From Hofstenia miamia (lineage: Eukaryota > Xenacoelomorpha > Acoela), in contig SCFE01000051.1 of NCBI GenBank assembly GCA_004352715.1, forward strand, positions 916,553 through 963,810: a stretch of DNA of 47,258 nucleotides, in the 5' to 3' direction. Position 1 is the stretch's first letter. Each line of letters begins with the position of its first letter. This document shows positions 40,789 through 47,258 of this stretch, piece after piece. A program made the position numbers and the translations under genes. Below the pieces are notes generated by a model. It was not told where the DNA came from. It did no database searches and worked only from the letters and a program-made list of their open reading frames with translations.

Positions 40789-40922
40789 ACAAGCTTATGC
40801 TAGATCATGTGCACAATATGCAGCCTTGGCTGAACCCGTTTATGAGCGTGCTATTGCAAAAAAGAGAGGCGCTCATCCAATGCTGGATAAAAGCTGTGGA
40901 ACTTGGACATTAGTTTACATAG
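40789..40922 (+). CDS. Candidate internal exon, unknown protein
   Basis: A frame without stops between an acceptor-like AAACCAG and a good donor ATAG|GTACTT. It encodes QAYARSCAQYAALAEPVYER, AIAKKRGAHPMLDKSCGTW and TLVYI. Composition is much less AT-rich than the surroundings and the residue mix is protein-like. It starts in phase 2 and ends in phase 1. No partner exon is seen and I do not recognise it. It could also be a fragment of an unfamiliar mobile element. Confidence 0.3.
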
Positions 40923-41585
40923 GTACTTGTCAGCCTCAATAGTCACTGCATACGGTTATACATGTAGGTGAGACATGTATTTACTATATTTAAGTTCATG
41001 TAACTAAAACATATTTCTCATTGCAATTTGAATTGAGCTAAATTATATAAACTATAATAAAATTATTCGATTTAAGATAATATTTCAGCATTATTTGGAA
41101 AAATTGTTTTTTTATAATTTGGTAATGTGCAAACTACATACTAGTAATGCTACAAATGAAGACAGGGATGGAAAAAATTAAATAGCTTAATTAAAATTTA
41201 AGAAAAATATTTCATTTTAAAAAATATAAATTATTCATTCTGTTTTTAATTCTGTTTGTATTTTTATTAACTTTGATTAGCGAACTAAAATGAAACTTAT
41301 ATTATATTGTAATTATCTCACTTACGTAAGTTAGATCAATTATTTCACAAGCAATATATTAATGCATTTTTATCTAGCTATAATATTGCAATTCATCAGT
41401 TTTTAGATAACCAATATTCTGAAAATTCAACTTTTACCATATATTTTTATAATTTCTATTATATTTATGTTATTTCTTTCATTCTCACAACCTGACATTA
41501 GAGAAGTTCATCAGTTATCATACAGCCTGAAAGTGCTTCTTAAAACTCTAACTGTTCATCTCAAACCTATTCTGTTCTACTATTC
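40923..41585. other. Non-coding, no feature recognised
   Basis: Very AT-rich, no coding frame. Confidence 0.5.
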
Positions 41586-41890
41586 TTTCCAATTTGGCAA
41601 TCCTAGCTCCTCTACGTACCTTTCTTAAGCTTCATGTTTATTGTTTCTTGGGCTGCTATGATCATTGGGATTTCATCAACATTCTTCAGCCTCCACAATG
41701 TCTCCATTTCCTCTGGCAATGTTCTATTCTTGCCCATCCTACCTTCTACTTGCGATCTAATTTTTTTTCATTTGATACTGATATATCTAGCACTGTTCCA
41801 ACTCTTTTATATATATTCTACTGTTCTCTCCTCTGACCACATTATTTGCCTGTATGTTGAAATCCCCTAGCATTTTAGCTTCCTTACTAT
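41586..41890 (-). pseudogene. C-terminal tail of a LINE-type protein
   Basis: On the minus strand, broken frames give KEAKMLGDFNIQANNVV, then VLDISVSNEKKLDRK, then LPEEMETLWRLKNVDEIPMI and IAAQETINMKLKK. This follows the frequent ending of many animal non-LTR element proteins: '[IL]-D-[IV]-[AS]-V-P-x-D ... L-x-x-E-x-x-x-[LM]-W ... [VI]-x-P-[VM]-[VI]-I-x-A'. The plus-strand frames here (41594-41870) are its shadows. Confidence 0.4.
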
Positions 41891-42315
41891 CCTTGTCTCC
41901 CTAAGAATTATGCCCAATTTATGCAAATTAAAAAATAGGAAATCAATAATTACTATGTATGCACTTCTAATTAAATAAATCAATTTAATTCTTACTTAGC
42001 AAAGGTCCATATTATGCCTTTGTAATGCATATGTGCATTCATTCGTAGTGTTAATGTGATGTTTAATGTACAGTACAGTTGATTTTAGACACATTTGAAA
42101 TGTGTGTTTTATGTAAATTGCATCAATAAAATTTCTTCAAAAGAATTGTGGAAGCCATTATGGCGATCTAATTCAATGAGCAATCATGAAAACCCTAGAG
42201 AAAATTACCATTTATGAAAACAAAGTAAAGGTTTATCCTCTTGCGCTCTTCTTAATGAAATATTACCTCATTCTTAAATCATTTGAAAAATATTTAAGCT
42301 AAAGTTATAAAAAAA
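41891..42315. other. Non-coding; no further GPCR exon visible
   Basis: I looked for the rest of the receptor (third helix with a D-R-Y-like motif onward) in the minus frames and found none. Confidence 0.45.
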
Positions 42316-42636
42316 TCATGTACGTACAACAAATTGTATATTCTGTACTTTGAGGGAACAGATGAATTTTGCGTGTAGAAATGAACCAGGTACTTTTCCG
42401 GCAAAAGTTTGTAGGCTCAGAACTAGCATTGTAACTGAAAAAAGTATTGAAGCAAAACAATCACTTATTCCCAGGTTGGTAATGAGGTAATAATTAGAAC
42501 TATGCAACTTTCTGTTCATGACTATTAACACAACAATTAGAAAATTTGCAAAAACACCAAAAATGCTTATCAGAGTCATTCCCCACATTATGAGAGTATC
42601 AACAGTAAAAAAACGCGTATCAGACGTTAAATTCAT
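42316..42636 (-). CDS. Rhodopsin-family GPCR, N-terminal part (TM1-TM3 start)
   Basis: The 106-residue frame starts at ATG 42636. It has a short extracellular start with a possible N-glycosylation site at Asn2. TM1 is about residues 19-41, with Asn31 in the G-x-x-x-N position (1.50). Then comes an intracellular loop RKLHSSNYYLI. TM2 is about residues 52-77, with Asp59 in NLGISDCFAS (2.50). Extracellular loop 1 lacks the usual W-x-F/L-G. Cys93 is at the start of TM3 (3.25), the disulphide cysteine. The frame then ends at a stop after FICSLKVQNIQFVVRT, inside TM3. A donor-like AAA|GTACAG could splice before the stop, but no next exon is visible, so this is either a first exon or a truncated pseudogene. 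The ligand cannot be inferred. Confidence 0.7.
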   Translation of the reverse strand: MNLTSDTRFFTVDTLIMWGMTLISIFGVFANFLIVVLIVMNRKLHSSNYYLITNLGISDCFASILFSVTMLVLSLQTFAGKVPGSFLHAKFICSLKVQNIQFVVRT

Positions 42637-43533
42637 GCTGTTTACTGAATCATAAGGAACTTCTTCACAGTTTATATATGAAATGCTTTTCTATTGGCTA
42701 AGAATCGAAATAATTCTTCCAATTAAAATTTAGATTTTCGTAGGCTATGAAAATTAAAAATTTTGAAACATTCATCGCTTCTTCTAAAAATTAGCTAAGA
42801 ATAGAGATCCTCACTTAGAAATTGCACATGTCTATTGAATATATATTGAAAAAAAGAATTATTGAGAACGCAAGTAATTATTATATAAATGTATGCAATC
42901 AAATTATTAATGTAACTTTTGTTAATAAAAATTGAAAGATTGATATAGCAGAAAACTTCATTTCTACAGCATGCATGAATGCTTGGCTATAAATGGAATA
43001 TTAGCAAATGCACAACTCCAAGACATAAAATAATTTTTATTAAAGGCTCATATGTCAAAATATCTAAAAATCAATTATGCTTACACATCCCTCATAATCC
43101 TCTCTTGGAAATGTTATTTTACTTAAGAAATATCCTTCTTTAACGCTCAAATTCAAAGTTTTTACTACAAAATTCTACATAGCTTGGGTCTTATGAGAAC
43201 CAAAACAAAAATTACTCATATTGATTATAGTTTAACAAATAGTTATTTCAAAACATGTTTATTTGAAATATCGTAAATATGCTAAATGCATCATGGTCCA
43301 TGAGTGCTTCACACAAGCGCATCTTTAGAACATTAAATAATGAACTTATCAAAGACATCGTGAAATGATGCAAACGTGTCAGTTCCTTTTGACTACGGAG
43401 TGCATCAATAAATTTTTGCACTGCCTTGTTGTGTAAAATATTTCTTCCACATTTTGGAAGAGGAAATTTTGAATATTATTGAGGTCACTATAATATGGAT
43501 AGATAACGAAATTTCTGGTAATTTGAATTGTTT
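42637..43533. other. Non-coding, no feature recognised
   Basis: AT-rich upstream flank of the GPCR exon. No clear promoter motif. Confidence 0.4.
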
Positions 43534-45001
43534 GACTTGTCAACGAGCCGAGCTCCTAACGAACCGAGCATGAGCAGAATATTGGATATACAACGAGCCT
43601 TTTTTAAGAAAAACAAATTTATAGTACAACTGGTTGTTAATTTGATTATGTAGATTTTTCTTATTTTGTTTTCATTCAATATGCCTTTCTTATAATCTTA
43701 TTTTAGAAATGTTTATTAAACAATAGGAAGAAAAAAATACTGAGAGCGCAATATTTTTAAAATAACATCGAGCTGAAACGAGTCTCATTGAAATATGTGA
43801 CCCATCACTACAAAAAAACTCACAATGCACCAAATTGTCATATTGCATTATTTCTCGATAGAGGACATTTTCAGCTTTCATATGAGCCATAGATCACAAA
43901 AATCGGATAAAAACTGATAAAACTATGAAGTAACACGTATCTTGAATTTTGAGCATTTATTTTCACAAGTTTTCGAGTAAATTGCAATCAAAGTTGATCA
44001 ACCTTCAAACATAAAATGTCCTTAGCAACCAGTAGCTTCATATTACTATACCACCATAGTCTTATTATTCTGATATCAATATACAGAAATAAACATGAGT
44101 ACATGTATTTAATGAATAATTATCTGTTTTATAGTCCAGAAAGGATGCACCCATGACTCCATGACTTTTCAGTGACACGAAAAATAGACCCCACAAAAGT
44201 GCACAAAAAAGGAATCAATTCTCAGTATATCTTGGACCAAATTGAAATTGCTAATACATTAATAAACACCCAAATTTTAATATCCAGGAAGAAAATTTAC
44301 ATTTGAATCCTTTTAAAGTATTTCCAGGACAGACCATTACTTCAGTAGTAGGGGTCACATACTTGCATAAGAACGGAATAAAAAATCTATATTTTGCAGC
44401 CTACTAAATAATCTAATAATGAAGAGTTAATATACACAAAATTTAATATTACGAAATAATTAAACATTGCTAATAAACACAAACACATATAGAATGAAAT
44501 GTGGTAGTCACATTTCAAAAGACTACTGCAAAGTCAATTTTGACGCTATGGGCATAAAAAATATTGGCTACTGGTGTTTCCCATATATAGAATGTTGACG
44601 TCAAAAGGATTCCCCTGATACGCGATATGTGGTGTTCCTTATCCGCAATTCGTAAATATTTGAGTTGAAAATTGTTGATTTACGATAAAATTTCTTTTGT
44701 TTTTTACTAATTAGGGCCAGAAAATGTTAAATAAATAACCTTCCCCGGAATTTAATTCAAAATCTGGACTTATCTGACCAAAGTATTGATATAAATGAGT
44801 AAATTTTCGAAGTAAAATTTTTTGGTAATTTTCACCATTTTCGGATTTGAGAAGACGTTACTCGAAAGTAGACATTGCGACTTCCGACTCTTTTCGTGAT
44901 GATGGGCCACATATTTTATGTAGCGAGCTAAGCCGAGCCGAGCCAAACTTACTCAAAATTTTAGCGAGCCGAGCTTAGAAATGTCGGCTTTTTGACAAGT
45001 C
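43534..45001. mobile_element. Putative DNA transposon remnant with inverted ends (about 1.47 kb)
   Basis: The left end is GACTTGTCAACGAGCCGAGC. The right end, read inwards, is GACTTGTCAAAAAGCCGAC followed by GCTCGGCTCGC. Ten terminal bases are identical and GAGCCGAGC blocks follow on both sides. No transposase frame and no clean target duplication could be identified, so the superfamily is open and the exact ends may be a few bases off. Confidence 0.45.
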
Positions 45002-47241
45002 TAATACTAACACTGGTTGCTTGCTGGGCTCGATCAAAATAATTTTACGGCAAGCTGTTGGCCGGACCAAACCAAATGAACTTCGGTCTGAAGTGTTGCC
45101 AGTATTTCATTAATCGGTTTGCTTTGCAGCTTGGCAATCAAAAAGCTACTTCTGTCTCTGAATTAATATTGATTTTGTGGTTCTCCATGCAATTTCTATT
45201 TTTCTAGTCTATCGTTCATTTCTTGGTAAGATACTAATTATTTGACTGAAAGTATACAGGTCAATTACGAGCCAACTTAACACTAAACTGGCAATTACAA
45301 AGACACAAACCGCTTTGTCCACATATTCAAACAGTCTTCCCCAAAAATAATTCGGAACCCTGGTATTTGGACACATCTACATGTATGAGCAAGTTTGCTG
45401 TTTAGGTGAAAATTTGTGAGAAATATTAATCTTGTTTATCACTAAACAAATTTCATGATCCCATAAAAAATTTTTTAAACCCTTTTAGCTCAATCTGAAA
45501 GCACCACATGATAGAGGAGATATACCTTCCCAAATCAAGCTCATTTCATAGTTTGTGTCAATATTTTGAAGAAAAAAAAACATGGAGGGTTGGTACAGAA
45601 CTACGTTTTTCATTGTTATAAATTTTGCGTACCCAATTACCAATATGGAATTTAAGAAGGCTTGCAAAACCTTCCTTTTAAGAATATAAACGATATTCAT
45701 TAGCCTCTTTAGTTCTTCATGTTTATTGAAGCATTAACATTGAACCGATTGCATAAACTTTCATACTAATATTTTGTAACGAATCTGGTTCGACAGCTGG
45801 TGAATTCTGCATTTCGTACTGGTATAATAATTTAGTAAGCTTGCGGCTTACAAAATTTTATTCATCGATTACAAAATATATGTAATTCAAATCTTTGTCA
45901 ATACACATAAAAGTTGTGCAAAATTTTTACTTTTATTATGTAATCTCATAAACGTATGTAAATAAATATATATAACGTTCAAGAACAAGTTAGTAGTTCT
46001 ATTTAAATCATGCAATTAAATAAGAAAATGGATTTGAGCCTAGTCCATATAATTAAGCTACCCATCGTAAAAAAAGTAATAGAACGTTTCTTCATCAATA
46101 AATCAATTAAACATTTCAGCTTGAATGAATATAAATACAAATATTTTATACAGTTAATTGAATTGGGAATATTTTCGAGATGGTAACAAGATGCGCAAAT
46201 TGTAAGGAATGACGTTACTAAAGTGTAGTATATTTTCATTGCAATATTCGGTATATATTTCAATAACCGTAATTGGTTTGAACATTTAAATTTTGCAACA
46301 TTTCACTCAGAATTTACAAACAATTTCCGATTTTTGCATTATCAATTTCTCTTTCAGCAAAAATTAATGCTAATGGTACAATTTTTGAAAATTACAATGT
46401 GTACGTGATATTACAAATACATATAAATTATTTTCCAAAATGAAATTCTTGAGTTCATATGATGAAATCTCTAGGTTATTCTATATTCAATTTAATAGGT
46501 TGTGACATATGTAATATATTATTGAATGACCCTGCCCTTTACTTGCATCTATGGCCCAAGTGATAATCACATCAAAAATGCAAATTGTGATTTCAATATA
46601 AAATCATTTTGAATGCTTAGAACTAAGATTCTTTAAATGTTACCCTCCATTCCAAATTTTAAATAATAAAAAGTACATTAAACGTTTTTGTTAATAATTG
46701 CTTAAGGTAAAAGCTTAATTTTTTAAAGAGTTTTGGTAATAAAAAGTTCAGAAAACTATTTCATACATTAATCAGTTTTTTTATAATATTTTCGCATGTT
46801 TCAAAAACAATAAGAAAATTCAGAATCACTACTGTTAATCGTTAGCCTTTATTACCACACTTTCAAGCAATATTCAAATAATTAAAGCAATTAAAATTAT
46901 AATTTATGAAGTAATCAATGCAAATTCAAGACTTCCAAGAAACTGCATTCAAGGGACGATTTTTGCTTGAATAGTTGATTAGGCGTGTTTGATATTATTT
47001 GATTTTTGTAAGTGTAACAATTTTAATAAAAACTTATAACAATAAAAAAGAATTTGTTTATTATTTAATATAGGAAATTAATACAAAAAATTGTGAGCTA
47101 TATTGTGATATGAAGTTGAAATGTCTAAGCTTGAAAAATGAATAATGCTTATTGTCAAAATCTAACTAAATTTTTTGCCTACATAATTCATGAAATTTGA
47201 AAAAGAGTGTATTGAGAAATTTAATATACCATCAGTATTTC
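45002..47241. other. Non-coding AT-rich region to the window end
   Basis: Short minus-strand frames at 45485-45700 and 46003-46263 have no recognisable domains and no splice context, and I treat them as chance. No repeats with definable ends. Confidence 0.45.
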
Positions 47242-47258
47242 ATATATATATATATATA
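47242..47258. repeat. (TA)n microsatellite at the window edge
   Basis: About eight TA units run off the right end. Confidence 0.9.

Noticed and set aside
41594-41870. Two hydrophobic plus-strand frames
   Set aside because: They are antisense shadows of the LINE tail on the minus strand.

Overview
This is a piece of an AT-rich animal genome. The evidence is split genes with GT-AG introns, a rhodopsin-family GPCR fragment, a C2H2 zinc-finger gene, a PRDM9/SSX-type KRAB-like exon, long (TA)n microsatellites and many non-LTR, Penelope-like and hAT elements. Nothing visible fixes the species. The repeat mix, including a LINE with a 2A peptide, would suit an invertebrate, possibly an early-branching lineage, but that is inference.

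Layout. 1-1 kb: 3' ends of two LINE copies. 1.0-1.8 kb: a small minus-strand gene with two very short introns. 2.4-6.2 kb: a minus-strand zinc-finger exon (13 fingers) lying downstream of a KRAB-like exon, with two head-to-head Penelope-like fragments and two assembly gaps between them. 6.6-10.7 kb: decayed hAT and Penelope pieces and a LINE with a C-terminal restriction-like endonuclease. 11.2-14 kb: a hAT-type MITE, then a decayed hAT transposon that splits a short reading frame and is removable in frame. 14.6-18.5 kb: LINE fragments in both orientations, a GC-rich LINE 3' region and a second hAT-type MITE. 18.55-22.7 kb: a nearly full-length LINE with an esterase-type ORF1, a UAAUG stop/start overlap, a 2A motif, an APE-type endonuclease and a reverse transcriptase. 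23.5-37.2 kb: a minus-strand cluster of four lysine/serine-rich genes (342, 385, 1238 and 311 aa), interrupted by a LINE that itself carries a hAT-type MITE. 37.6-47.3 kb: mostly non-coding, with a LINE tail, the GPCR exon, one candidate exon and a 1.5-kb element with terminal inverted repeats.

The two most interesting regions are these. First, the KRAB-like exon plus a zinc-finger array whose variation sits at the DNA-contact positions resembles the architecture of PRDM9, although no SET domain is visible. Second, the four-gene cluster forms an apparently undescribed family. Its members share a short motif of the form Y-x-T-x-S-G-R at the N- and/or C-terminus, a common box just upstream of the start codon, or a common N-terminal and YTDYNLRSK region. 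In one member a single ancestral segment appears to have been amplified to about 44 copies of a 24-residue repeat with higher-order structure.
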